This document shows, in pieces, positions 38,427 to 47,573 of a stretch of 64,000 bases of DNA (positions within the stretch are counted from its first letter, which is position 1; each line of letters opens with the position of its first letter). The stretch spans positions 16,535-80,534 of the forward strand of contig NZ_FXAN01000035.1 of NCBI RefSeq assembly GCF_900176645.1, written 5' to 3'. The notes beneath the pieces were generated by a model. The model saw only the letters and a program-made list of their open reading frames with translations. It was not told the DNA's origin and searched no databases. The translations under genes were made by a program, and so were the position numbers. Source of the DNA: Burkholderia singularis (GTDB lineage Bacteria > Pseudomonadota > Gammaproteobacteria > Burkholderiales > Burkholderiaceae).

Positions 38427-41400
38427 TCACGATGGACACCTGAATGACTGCAGGATGCCCGACCAGATCGGCGAAGGCGCCGTCAACGCCTGCCACTCCA
38501 GGCGAACCGTGCCAAGGCTCGTCTCATACAGCCTTTCGCGGCGATCCGCCGTTCCACCCACCGCCTGCCCCGCATCGAAGAAGCGGAACAACGCCCAGGG
38601 GCCATTGAACTGAAGCGAAGTCAACCGTCCATCGACCGATTTCAGTTGCAGCGTAATGGCGAGCTTGCCGCTCTGGCCGTTCCAGTCGACGCGTTGCGGC
38701 GTGGTTATGCCGTGCGCATAACGCACGGTCTGTCCACCGATGGTCAATTGGGCTTCCGAGAGCTGCGAGTCCATGTCGATAAAGCGCAGCACCGCCGAGA
38801 TGCGCAAATGACCGCCCTCGTCGAGCGTCGCGCCGCGAATGCGGTCGGCCATTTCATAGGACCTCAGCACGCTCGGGCTCACCATCCCAATCGTCCCGCC
38901 ATTGACGGGCAGCGCCCGCCACGGCGTGGCCGACGTATCGACATACGGCGCCAGATGGTCGCGGAAATATGCCGCCATCACGCCCTGCGCACTGAACAGC
39001 CGCTCGAAATCGTCGACGCCGGCATCGATCTGCGAGTTGCGGCGAAACGGATAGCGGCCGGTGAAACCCGTGCTGCATACCACCGACGTCGCCCCCGCCG
39101 CTCCCCGGCTGAGCAGCGCGCCCGATTCGCGGGTCGACATCGTGCTGCCGCTGCCGATCAGGTCGAGCATGATGTTGCGCACCGGATCAGGTTGACGCGC
39201 GGCGGTTTCCTTCAGTCGCGCAAACGCGTCGTATTGCGCGGGCAGCACCTGCCCCGCCTGCAACGCGCCGTTCACGAGCCCCAATTGGCGATACAGCGGC
39301 TCGAACAGCCGGCCGAGCGGATTGCTCGAAGCCGTGTTGCGATTGTTGAGCTGGGCGGCCAGTTGCCGGATCGCCTGAAAATGATCCTCGACAACGTGCT
39401 CCGGCAACAACAAGGTCCGATAATGCTGGCCGCTCAACTCTCCGACGATCTGGCGCCGCCCCTTCTCGAACCGATATTTCTGCCGGTCGATCCAACTGTC
39501 GATGTTGCCTTCGTCGCTTGCCCCCGTCAGCGTGGTTTCGCGTGCGGCGAAACGCAGCAGGCTCGCCAGCGGCGATTGCGAATCCATCATCGCCGCCGCC
39601 AGTTGCGACGCATCGTCCAGGCCCGTGACGTTGCGCACCGTGACGTCGTCAAGGAAATGCTGCCAACTCGCGATGTAGTCCTGCAGGAATTGCGCGCGGG
39701 TGGAATCGGCGAGCTTCTGCACCAGCCCATCGATCTGGAAGCTGTTGCCATGCAGCGTCTCGTCGCGCAGCACCCAGCTCTCCTCCTCAAGCATCGCTCT
39801 TGCGCTCTTCTCGAGGCGCGGCACGAATACGTCCGTGTAGCCCGCGCGGGTATACCAGCCGGAGACGGCGACGTCGGTCGACGGGATATTGCTGCGCATT
39901 CGCAGACTCATCGCGGATTCGAAACCCGCCGCGCGTGACAGCGAAATGTCGTTGACCTGCGGCGGCAACCCTTGCGCGCGGATATGCTGGAGCACCCGCG
40001 TCACGAGCGGAAGCTGCGCGGCCATTGCACGCGCGGAGCGCACGAGGTTCGCGTCTTCCGGCGTGCCCTGCAGCTTCGGCAAATTGATCAGCTCGCGCAC
40101 GTGTGCCATCAGCGCATTGCGATCTTCATCGCTGTATTGCTGGCCGCCCGTCAGACTGTCCCAGCGGCTGTTGAGCCAGCGCACGACATCGTCCGCGTTG
40201 CGCCGTGCGGGCCGGCACAGCATCAGATAAACCTTGAGCGTCTGGTAGATGTCGCCGGGTGTGCCGTTCGTCTGCGCGACCAATGTGCGCCGGACTTCGT
40301 TGTACAACTCCGGCATCAGCATCTTCTGCAACTGGCGATGATAGGTCTCGAGCGCGGCGTCGGCGACAAGCCCGTGTTCGAAATACGGCGTCGCCATGCC
40401 TCGGCCCGCGTCTTCCGCCTGAGCCTGCGCGTAACGCATTTGGCCTGCGACGTCGAGCAGCGGCGAGCCGCCCTCCGGGCCATAAGCCGCCTGCGTCTGG
40501 GCGATGCGTTTCGCTTCGCTGAACTGCGCCCACACGTCATCGAGATAATTTCGCTCAGCAAAATATCCCCAGCCGAACCACAGCAGCAAGCATGCCGCCA
40601 ATGCCGGCGCGATGACCCAGCTCGCGATTCGGCCGAGCCGGCCGCGCCACGATTTGACGCCGCCCGGCCGAGCCGCATCGCGCTCGAGTTCGACCTGACG
40701 GAACAACGGCGTCCAAAGCGCGCTCAACGGCCGGGTCGGCTCGGGGCCGCCGCCCGCGCCGGCACCCGCGCCACCGCCCGCCGCGGCGAGCTCGGCCATC
40801 GAGCCCATCCACACTCCGCGCAACCGCGAAGCCGCATAATGTTCACCGGGCGAGATTGCAATCTGCAACCAGACCAGCAGCGCCTTATGCAGTTGGCTGA
40901 GCGTCTCGACAAAGCGCAATTGCGCGTAGTTGGCCGCCACTTCGGTCGCGGCAGGCGCGGAGAACAGCACTTGTTGCTGAACGCGCTCTTGCAGACGCTC
41001 CAGCTCTCCTTTCCAGCGCGCGCTCGCCGCCGACGCATTCGCCTCGATCGCGTCGTCCGGCAGGCAAAAACCGACGCCGCCCGCCCAGCGCTCAGCATCC
41101 ATCAGCGACAGCGTCGAAACGGCGCCATCGAGCTTGTCGATGCCGTTCAGCGCGACATACACCTGCGCCTGTTGACCGAATACTTCGCGCATTTCCGCAA
41201 GCCGGCGGTGCGTGATGTCGGCGAGGCGCTTGCGCGTGTCCTGCGGCAAATCGATCATCGACGCGCTGTCGACGCAGAGCACCACGCCGCTGATCGGCGC
41301 GCTGCCGCGCAGTTTGTGCAGCCCGCGCAGCAGCTTCTTCCATGCTTCGAACACCGAATCGTCAATGCCGTCGCGTATGTTCCAGCGTCCGCCGATGTCG

Positions 41401-41921
41401 AACCACACCGCGCCATGCGTGATGCGGAAATTGAAATCCTCGCCGCGGCTGCTGAGCGGATCGACCGCGACCGCGCGCTCCTCGTCGGAGCCGGCCGCAT
41501 GCACGGCCTTCGCGACGAGATTGGTCTTGCCGCTGCCTTCGGCACCGAGCACGAGATACCATGGCAGCATCGTGCGATGCTCGCGGCGCAGCACGCCCAG
41601 CCAATGTTTCCAGCGGCTGCGCGGCTCGCGCAGCCAGTGCGCCTTCAACTGGCGGTCCAGATCGCCCAGCCGCTCGTCGACGAAATCGGCGCGTGCCGCC
41701 GGCTTGGGCGCGCGCACCCGACGCGGACTCATCGCCAGCCGCGCCCAAATGCGGCCGAGCGTCGGCCATAATCCCCAAGCGAGTACGCCGGCGACCAGAA
41801 TCTCACGCACCCAAATCGGCCCGAACGGATGATAAATGCCGATCGCGAACAACGGTCCCACCCACCAGATCGCGATGGCGATCAGCACCGCGACGAAAAA
41901 CCGCAAGCTGGTTCGTATCAT
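38427..41921 (-). CDS. tssM: T6SS membrane-complex protein TssM (IcmF family)
   Basis: 1164-aa inner-membrane protein; with TssJ and TssL it builds the trans-envelope complex. Two N-terminal membrane segments (about residues 5-30 and 37-58), a cytoplasmic NTPase domain with Walker A GAEGSGKT (126-133), a third segment near 437-456, and a large periplasmic IcmF-related/DUF1215 region to the C-terminus. The intact Walker A suggests nucleotide binding. Start 41921 overlaps the tssL stop (ATGA). Length is normal. Confidence 0.95.
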   Translation of the reverse strand: MIRTSLRFFVAVLIAIAIWWVGPLFAIGIYHPFGPIWVREILVAGVLAWGLWPTLGRIWARLAMSPRRVRAPKPAARADFVDERLGDLDRQLKAHWLREPRSRWKHWLGVLRREHRTMLPWYLVLGAEGSGKTNLVAKAVHAAGSDEERAVAVDPLSSRGEDFNFRITHGAVWFDIGGRWNIRDGIDDSVFEAWKKLLRGLHKLRGSAPISGVVLCVDSASMIDLPQDTRKRLADITHRRLAEMREVFGQQAQVYVALNGIDKLDGAVSTLSLMDAERWAGGVGFCLPDDAIEANASAASARWKGELERLQERVQQQVLFSAPAATEVAANYAQLRFVETLSQLHKALLVWLQIAISPGEHYAASRLRGVWMGSMAELAAAGGGAGAGAGGGPEPTRPLSALWTPLFRQVELERDAARPGGVKSWRGRLGRIASWVIAPALAACLLLWFGWGYFAERNYLDDVWAQFSEAKRIAQTQAAYGPEGGSPLLDVAGQMRYAQAQAEDAGRGMATPYFEHGLVADAALETYHRQLQKMLMPELYNEVRRTLVAQTNGTPGDIYQTLKVYLMLCRPARRNADDVVRWLNSRWDSLTGGQQYSDEDRNALMAHVRELINLPKLQGTPEDANLVRSARAMAAQLPLVTRVLQHIRAQGLPPQVNDISLSRAAGFESAMSLRMRSNIPSTDVAVSGWYTRAGYTDVFVPRLEKSARAMLEEESWVLRDETLHGNSFQIDGLVQKLADSTRAQFLQDYIASWQHFLDDVTVRNVTGLDDASQLAAAMMDSQSPLASLLRFAARETTLTGASDEGNIDSWIDRQKYRFEKGRRQIVGELSGQHYRTLLLPEHVVEDHFQAIRQLAAQLNNRNTASSNPLGRLFEPLYRQLGLVNGALQAGQVLPAQYDAFARLKETAARQPDPVRNIMLDLIGSGSTMSTRESGALLSRGAAGATSVVCSTGFTGRYPFRRNSQIDAGVDDFERLFSAQGVMAAYFRDHLAPYVDTSATPWRALPVNGGTIGMVSPSVLRSYEMADRIRGATLDEGGHLRISAVLRFIDMDSQLSEAQLTIGGQTVRYAHGITTPQRVDWNGQSGKLAITLQLKSVDGRLTSLQFNGPWALFRFFDAGQAVGGTADRRERLYETSLGTVRLEWQALTAPSPIWSGILQSFRCPS

Positions 41922-43528
41922 GGCTGCTTCTCCTGCGTGGCATACGGCGACTGCCCTTCGGGCGCGATCACCACCCCTTCGGGCATCGCCGGGCGCGCAT
42001 TCGCGTCCGCGCCCGGCGCGGAGGATGCATCCGTGCGCTTTGCGCCGGCCTGGATGACCTTCCACAGCACGTCGACCCGGCGATTGCGTTCATAAGCGGC
42101 CGGCGTATGCGCGGGATCGATCGGTTGCGTATCACCGCGGCCGGAATATTCGATATTGCGTTGCACGGCGTTCTGAGGCGCACGCGCGCCGCCCGGCAAT
42201 GCGGTCATGCGCAACTCGTCGGCCACGGTGCGCGCGCGCGCCTCGGACAAGGCCTGATTGTCCCGATACTGGCTGGTGCGGATCGGCTGCCGATCGGTGT
42301 GTCCGATCACTTCCAGATCGCCAGGCCACGGCGCGAACGCGAGACCGAGCCGTTCGATGTTGTGCTCGAAGTCCGGGCGCACCTTCGCCTGCCCGATATC
42401 GAACGCGCCGTCGCTGCGGAACACCAGCAGCCATCCTTGCGGATGCTTGTACGCCGTCAACCACCCTTCGGTGAGCAGTTGCGGCAACGGCGGCGGCAGC
42501 GTTTCCGCAATGTTGATGGTGCGCGTGGGCGGCATCCACGCGGCGAGCGCATCGCGCACCGGCCGGCCCTGCGCGCTCAGCACGGCGCTGATGATCGCGT
42601 ATGCCAACAGCGCCGTGACCAGCGCGGCTATCCCGGCGCGAAACGGCGTCCACCATCTGCGCCGCACGCGCGCGGGCGTGAGCAGGTCCGTGCCGAGCGG
42701 CCCCGGCGGCATGTGATGCCAGATCAGCGCGTGCAGTTGCGAGCGCAGATCCTGCAGCAGCACGTCGCCGCGATCCAGTATCCGATAGCGCCCCTGCCAG
42801 CCGAGCGACAGGATCAGCTCATAAAACGCGAGCAACTGCACGGGCGGCTCCTCGGCCTTCATCCAGCGCGACAGATCGGAGAAAGCGTCTTCGCCGCCCC
42901 ATGCATCGTCATGAAACTCCACCAGCAGGCTGCGCTCGCCGTCATACGGCTCCTGCGATGCTGCTCGCGCGGCGTCGTTGACGCGTTCGTCCAGATACGT
43001 GCACAACAGATACGACGCATCGCGGATCTGCTCCCACGCGCAACCCGCGCTCGCGAGCCGCTCCCGGTACAGTCTGACTTCGAGCCCGAGCTGCGTGCGC
43101 ACCGCGGATTGATTCAGAGGCGGGTTCGAGAGATGACGCTGCAGTTGCAGAATCGCAGGCAACGCATGCGAGACGAACGGATTGCTCCAGCTCGCCGATT
43201 GCTGTCCGGCCTTCAGGATCGCCGCCTGCCCACCGGGCTGGCTGTACACCACGGGCACGGCTTCCGCGCTGTCCTGCGGCGGGCGCGCGCTGCCCGGCGG
43301 CTCCGGAAAGCGCAGCACCGCATGATCCCGGGCCAGCGCGCCATCCTGCGGCGCCGAAGGCGCAAGCTCGGTGACCGTGGTGGCGCTCGAGGCCGATGCC
43401 GCGTTGACGAGCGACGACACCGTCGGAACGCGCGTCATCAGATCGGGATTCGCCATCGCCCGATCGACCAGATGGGACGCCGATGACGCCCGCCTGATCG
43501 CAGAGGAGAAATTTCTGAGCAGATTCAT
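41918..43528 (-). CDS. tssL: T6SS protein TssL with C-terminal OmpA domain (IcmH/DotU)
   Basis: 536 aa. Residues about 110-280 are the cytoplasmic DotU hook domain (NPFVSHALPAILQLQRHL, YLLCTYLDERVNDAA, FYELILSLGWQGRYR). One membrane segment follows (AGIAALVTALLAYAIISAVL). The periplasmic C-terminal OmpA-like domain has LEVIGHTDRQPI and NQALSEARARTVADEL, then NRRVDVLW. It is therefore a 'specialised' TssL that binds peptidoglycan itself, so no separate TagL is needed. The N-terminal 100 residues are a non-conserved Ala/Ser/Pro extension. It is 25 nt after tssK. Confidence 0.95.
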   Translation of the reverse strand: MNLLRNFSSAIRRASSASHLVDRAMANPDLMTRVPTVSSLVNAASASSATTVTELAPSAPQDGALARDHAVLRFPEPPGSARPPQDSAEAVPVVYSQPGGQAAILKAGQQSASWSNPFVSHALPAILQLQRHLSNPPLNQSAVRTQLGLEVRLYRERLASAGCAWEQIRDASYLLCTYLDERVNDAARAASQEPYDGERSLLVEFHDDAWGGEDAFSDLSRWMKAEEPPVQLLAFYELILSLGWQGRYRILDRGDVLLQDLRSQLHALIWHHMPPGPLGTDLLTPARVRRRWWTPFRAGIAALVTALLAYAIISAVLSAQGRPVRDALAAWMPPTRTINIAETLPPPLPQLLTEGWLTAYKHPQGWLLVFRSDGAFDIGQAKVRPDFEHNIERLGLAFAPWPGDLEVIGHTDRQPIRTSQYRDNQALSEARARTVADELRMTALPGGARAPQNAVQRNIEYSGRGDTQPIDPAHTPAAYERNRRVDVLWKVIQAGAKRTDASSAPGADANARPAMPEGVVIAPEGQSPYATQEKQP

Positions 43529-43553
43529 GATGAATAGCGTCCTTGTCGTAAGC

Positions 43554-44915
43554 TCACGCCACCTTGCCGTCTCTCAATCCCCATGCTTCGAAACGAAGCT
43601 CGGGGAAATCGCCGACGATGCGCAGCGCCATCGCAGAGCCGGCGAGCGTCTGTGCCCAGAACGGATCGGTCGACTCGACTTCGAAGTAGATGCTCTGGGC
43701 GTAATAGGGAATCTGCCGAGGCGGGTTCGGCAACGGCAGCAAACGCGCGCCCGGCAGTTGCAGATCCACGAGCTTCTGAATCTGCTCGACTGCACCGAGC
43801 TTGGTTTGCTGGGGCAGGAGTTGACGCAGCTTGTCCGCCGGCATCGCAGCCGATACGGCGAACACCAGCTTCTTCAGATTCCATTGCTTGTCGACGACGC
43901 AGATATACACTTGGTCGCCGCGATCCTCGAAACGCAGCGGCAGCACCGGCGTTTCGATTACCCGCGCCAGCGCGCGGCGCAACGTTGCCGCGAGCGGTTC
44001 AAAACTGCTTTGCAAATCATCGTGCCGATAGTTGAACTCGCGATCCGCAAGTTCGTCGTCGACGCCCGGCAGCACGCTCAAGCGCCCCAGCAGCCCGACC
44101 AGTTCGTGATACAGCATCGCAGGCGGCAGCGGATCGAATGCGTCGAGATTCGCAAGACGCATCCGGTATTCGGCAATCGCCTGGCGCAACATCAGCTCGA
44201 TCAGGTCCGCGATGCCGCCGCCCGCCGAAAGCACGCGCTGCCCGGACGTACTCGCAAGACGCACGCGCAACGTACTCTGCAGCTCGTCGATCAGCGACTT
44301 CAGCACGACATGCGCACGCGTATCGAGCAATGGCGGCACGAAACGCGGATCCAGCAACACCGCGCGGCTCGCGCTGCGCCCCGCCACCCGCGCGATCGGC
44401 AGCGCGACTTCGTCGGAGCGCAGTTGCGATTTCCAGCACAGGCGCGTGATCAACTGGCCGGTCTCGATCGTCAGATTACGCGGTGTGCCAGGCGCGTCGA
44501 GGCCCACCGCCAAGTCCGGCACCTCGGTTGCCATCGCACGATAGCGCGACGCGGACGCCACATCGCCGAACGCCATTTCGGGGCCGCCGCTGCGCGCGGC
44601 CTGGACGGCAAAACAGACGATATCGCCCGCCTGCGCGTGCTCGGTTTCGAGCGGCGCGGGCAACGGATCGTAGGACGGCACCGAGAACGCCGTGCCGTCC
44701 TGGAATACGCCGCGCGCGCGGCGCAGCCCGAGCCTGCCGAGTCCGAGCCCGTCCTGATCGACGTCGAGCATCGTGAAACCCCAGCCATGATTCGAGGTTT
44801 GACCGAGCCGCAACGCGATCTGATGAGAAAGATGGCGTTCGAGTTGCTGGAAATGCTGCGTTTCGATCAGCATTCCGTCGCTCCACGCGACCGGTCCGAC
44901 CGGCAGGCTGCTCAT
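43554..44915 (-). CDS. tssK: T6SS baseplate protein TssK
   Basis: 453 aa, standard length. MSSLPVGPVAWSDGMLIETQHFQQLERHL is the TssK N-terminus (WSDGML..QHFQQ), which binds the TssFG wedge. The C-terminal domain, which docks to TssL/TssM, includes IPYYAQSIYFEVES and ends ELRFEAWGLRDGKVA. It links the baseplate to the membrane complex. Start overlaps the tssJ stop by 4 nt. Confidence 0.95.
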   Translation of the reverse strand: MSSLPVGPVAWSDGMLIETQHFQQLERHLSHQIALRLGQTSNHGWGFTMLDVDQDGLGLGRLGLRRARGVFQDGTAFSVPSYDPLPAPLETEHAQAGDIVCFAVQAARSGGPEMAFGDVASASRYRAMATEVPDLAVGLDAPGTPRNLTIETGQLITRLCWKSQLRSDEVALPIARVAGRSASRAVLLDPRFVPPLLDTRAHVVLKSLIDELQSTLRVRLASTSGQRVLSAGGGIADLIELMLRQAIAEYRMRLANLDAFDPLPPAMLYHELVGLLGRLSVLPGVDDELADREFNYRHDDLQSSFEPLAATLRRALARVIETPVLPLRFEDRGDQVYICVVDKQWNLKKLVFAVSAAMPADKLRQLLPQQTKLGAVEQIQKLVDLQLPGARLLPLPNPPRQIPYYAQSIYFEVESTDPFWAQTLAGSAMALRIVGDFPELRFEAWGLRDGKVA

Positions 44916-45490
44916 TGCTTGACTCTCTTTGCGCCCGACGACGCACTGCGTTTATTAAACTTCGTGCCTGCAGCCACGCCGTCCGGCATGACTGGCACAT
45001 AGGCTGCGACGGGCACAGGGCCAGGCAGCAGCGCGTTATAGATGCCGCCCGCGTCGAACCACACCGCGAGATGAATCACCCCGCTTCCATCGACACGCAA
45101 ACGCAACGGCGCGTACTGCGCCGGGCGCTGCGCATAGTCCGCATCGGCGACGAGCCAGACCTCGCCCTTGCTCGGCACGTCGATCCAGAACTGCAACACC
45201 TGATTGGGCGCGATCACGTGACGCGACGAACTCACCACCGCATCCTGATCACGGCCGGCGCACGACGAATCGCCGGTGCTTGCCATCGGCACCCAGTCAG
45301 CCATGCGCACGAGGTACACGCACGTCTCGACCGGGCGCGGCTCGCCGCTTGGACTGAGGTTCAAACGGCTGCCCCCGATCAGCGTGACGTGCAACTGGCG
45401 CGGCTCGATACTCTTCGACGACGAGAAGAGCCCGCAGCCGGCCAGCGCGCAAAGCGCGAAAGCCACGAAGATCGAGCGAAGCATGTTCAT
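44912..45490 (-). CDS. tssJ: T6SS outer-membrane lipoprotein TssJ
   Basis: 192 aa. Lipoprotein signal with lipobox LAGC at about residues 16-19, then a beta-sandwich: RQLHVTLIGGSRLNLSPSGEPRPVETCVYLV (transthyretin-like fold with the Arg/Pro-rich L1 loop contacting TssM). The C-terminal 20 residues are basic and non-conserved. ATG 45490 overlaps the stop of the DUF4150 gene by one base (TAATG); ATG 45484 (MLRSIF) is also possible. Confidence 0.9.
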   Translation of the reverse strand: MNMLRSIFVAFALCALAGCGLFSSSKSIEPRQLHVTLIGGSRLNLSPSGEPRPVETCVYLVRMADWVPMASTGDSSCAGRDQDAVVSSSRHVIAPNQVLQFWIDVPSKGEVWLVADADYAQRPAQYAPLRLRVDGSGVIHLAVWFDAGGIYNALLPGPVPVAAYVPVMPDGVAAGTKFNKRSASSGAKRVKQ

Positions 45491-45876
45491 TAGCTGAGGG
45501 TCATGGTGATAGTCTGAGACGGAACGATGGTTTGCCCCGCCGTGTTCTGGTTGTTCGGCATGTTGGTATCCGTCAGCCGGGTCTCCGGCGCGCCCTGGAT
45601 CAACACCTTCCCCGAGCCCGTCACATGGCGCGATTGCGACGCCACCGTGCCCGATGCCACGCCGCCCATCGAACCGCCCTCGTCGCCGTGCGTCACCGGA
45701 ATGATCGTGTTCATGTTGTGTGCGGGCCCGCCGTTGATCAGCATGTTCGGCACGTTCGGCACCGCCTCGGGCTTGTTCGCGATATTCGAATACGACACCG
45801 GAATGCCGAGCGGCGGGGTTTTGCAGACATCGGCCCCAGACAGTGCCATTCCGCCCGCAGAGCAATTAGAAAACAT
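45490..45876 (-). CDS. DUF4150 PAAR-like spike-tip protein
   Basis: 128 aa, the size of stand-alone DUF4150 proteins. Typical features: an N-terminal SAGGMALSGADVCKTPPLGIPVSYSNIA, MLINGGPAHNMNTIIPVTHGDEGGSMGGVASGTV (conserved turn and His residues), and VLIQGAPETRLTD. DUF4150 proteins replace or supplement PAAR at the VgrG tip. No toxin domain is fused. ATG 45876 has AGGAGG 5 nt upstream. Coupled to tssJ by TAATG. Confidence 0.9.
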   Translation of the reverse strand: MFSNCSAGGMALSGADVCKTPPLGIPVSYSNIANKPEAVPNVPNMLINGGPAHNMNTIIPVTHGDEGGSMGGVASGTVASQSRHVTGSGKVLIQGAPETRLTDTNMPNNQNTAGQTIVPSQTITMTLS

Positions 45877-45900
45877 CACATCCTCCTGTTTGTGCCGGGC

Positions 45901-46500
45901 TCAGCCCATATGAATCTGCCCAGCATCCATCTTGAGCAGCGATTCCGATTTCACGCACGCGCTCTTCGCATGCAGGCTCATGTGCCGGTCCGCGTGAACG
46001 AACGAGTTACCGGCGTGCACGGTGTCCGTGCCGCTCACGTTCGCATGCCGCTCCGCGGCTGCCTGCGTCACCACGCTCGCGCGGCTCGCGAGATGCGCGC
46101 TTTCCAGATGCAGGCGGTCACGCGCTTGCATTTCGATATCGTGCGCATGCAGCTTCACATGGGCGGAGCCGAAGTCCAGCGCGATATCGCGCGCCTCGAC
46201 GCGGCGCTCGAGAATCGCCAGCACCCAGCAGCGGCCGGATGCCCGATAGAGTTGAACCAGATCGTCCGGCTGCGGCTTCACGATGCAACTGACCGCGACG
46301 CTCGCGAGCACCGGCTCGCCCGATTCCGTGACGATCCACCACGCACCATCGGCTGGCTCACGCACCCTGCCGATGGTCATCGGTTCGCTGAAGCCGGTTT
46401 GCGCCGGACGCCTGAGCAGCGATGCGACTGTCCCAGGAAGTTCATCGTCCTGATTGAGAATCCGTGTCTCACGAACGGGAAGCGAATGAAGAACTGTCAT
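45901..46500 (-). CDS. DUF3540 T6SS accessory protein
   Basis: 199 aa. N-terminal half: GRVREPADGAWWIVTESGEPVLASVAVSCIVKPQPDDLV and CWVLAILERR, an OB-like fold. C-terminal half: repetitive beta-strands (HLESAHLASRASVVTQAAAER, SGTDTVHAGNSFVHADRH) that look like a beta-prism or beta-helix similar to the VgrG needle. This matches DUF3540, found beside DUF2169 and DUF4150 genes in T6SS clusters; role unproven. ATG 46500 has GGAG 7 nt upstream; ATG 46506 overlaps the previous stop and is an alternative. Confidence 0.88.
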   Translation of the reverse strand: MTVLHSLPVRETRILNQDDELPGTVASLLRRPAQTGFSEPMTIGRVREPADGAWWIVTESGEPVLASVAVSCIVKPQPDDLVQLYRASGRCWVLAILERRVEARDIALDFGSAHVKLHAHDIEMQARDRLHLESAHLASRASVVTQAAAERHANVSGTDTVHAGNSFVHADRHMSLHAKSACVKSESLLKMDAGQIHMG

Positions 46501-46502
46501 CG

Positions 46503-47573
46503 TCATACTCCTCTTGCTCCAGGCTGAGTCCGCTGCCGCCACAAGTGGTCGTCCTCGGCAGCAGCCTCATCGAAAATCGCTTGCCGCGTATTCGCGGCGA
46601 GCCACGCTTGTTTCGGCTGGCCGATCAGCAGACCGGATCGGCAATCACTGCCTTTCAGATCGACTTCGTCGAGCCGCGCGCCGCGCGCATCGAGCCCTTG
46701 CAATTGCGCTCCGGACAACTGAACGCGCGAGAGCTGCGCATGACGGAACGCGATACGCGGCGCATGCAGACGCAGCAGATCGCTGTCCATCACGCTTGCG
46801 TGATCGAAGATCGCCTGCGGCAATTCGGTATCGCGCACCATCAGGTTGTTGACCTTCGCGTGATCAAAACTCGCGAGTGGCAACCGGCTGGCGCCAATGC
46901 GCCCGCTCGACCAGGTCGAATGCGACCAGGCCGCCTGCTTCAGCTCGCATCCGTGCAGGGTCATGCGTTCGATTTGTGAATCGATCCAGCGCACGTTGAT
47001 GCCCCGACACTTCGACAGCGTGCATCGGCTGCAGCCGCTCTGCCCGACAATGAAATTCTCAAGCTCCGCCGCCTGGATCTCGATGCCCGCGATCCGCACG
47101 TCGATCCACGACGTATCCGACCAGCGCCCGCCGTTCACCGCGATGTCCGTGAACTCGCTGGCGACAAACGACACGTGCGCCGAGCGCACCGCGTCGAACT
47201 GCCAGCTCGAGCCGGTCATTTTCGAGAAGATCGCATCGCGCATCAGGCTGTCGGCCCAAACCGCATCGGCTATCTCGCCGCCGGTAAACGACACGCCTCG
47301 CTGCACGCAGTCTTTCCATCTGGTCGCGCCGACGCGGCAATCCTCGTAGATCAGATTGATCAGCTCGCATCCTTCGAAAAGGTTCGAGTCGAACCGGCAA
47401 TTGACGAAGCGCAGGTTCGACAGCCGGCATCCGCGCCACGTCAGCTGATCGAAATGGCAATCCTCGTAGATCGTGTCCGACAGATCCAGCTCGCGATGCG
47501 ACGTCGTGTAATGCCGCCCTTTGATCACTTGCGGCAATGTCGGCGCAAGCATCGGCAATTGAGGCCCGTTCAT
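46503..47573 (-). CDS. Pentapeptide-repeat T6SS accessory protein
   Basis: 356 aa, almost all pentapeptide repeats (A/C-D/N-L/F-x-x): DCHFDQLTWRGCRLSNLRFVNC, CRFDSNLFEGCELINL, ARGARLDEVDLKGSDC. This forms a right-handed quadrilateral beta-helix. Similar proteins (TagA/B type) accompany VgrG and DUF2169 genes in Burkholderia T6SS clusters and are thought to act in spike assembly or effector loading, not as effectors. Overlaps the DUF2169 gene by 4 nt. Confidence 0.9.
   Translation of the reverse strand: MNGPQLPMLAPTLPQVIKGRHYTTSHRELDLSDTIYEDCHFDQLTWRGCRLSNLRFVNCRFDSNLFEGCELINLIYEDCRVGATRWKDCVQRGVSFTGGEIADAVWADSLMRDAIFSKMTGSSWQFDAVRSAHVSFVASEFTDIAVNGGRWSDTSWIDVRIAGIEIQAAELENFIVGQSGCSRCTLSKCRGINVRWIDSQIERMTLHGCELKQAAWSHSTWSSGRIGASRLPLASFDHAKVNNLMVRDTELPQAIFDHASVMDSDLLRLHAPRIAFRHAQLSRVQLSGAQLQGLDARGARLDEVDLKGSDCRSGLLIGQPKQAWLAANTRQAIFDEAAAEDDHLWRQRTQPGARGV

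Noticed and set aside
39972..41771. Long plus-strand frame (about 600 codons) opposite tssM, and similar ones opposite the DUF2169, TssF, TssC and Yej genes
   Set aside because: High-GC coding DNA leaves the antisense frames open. The translations are Arg/His/Ala-rich with no domains, while the minus strand encodes well-known proteins.
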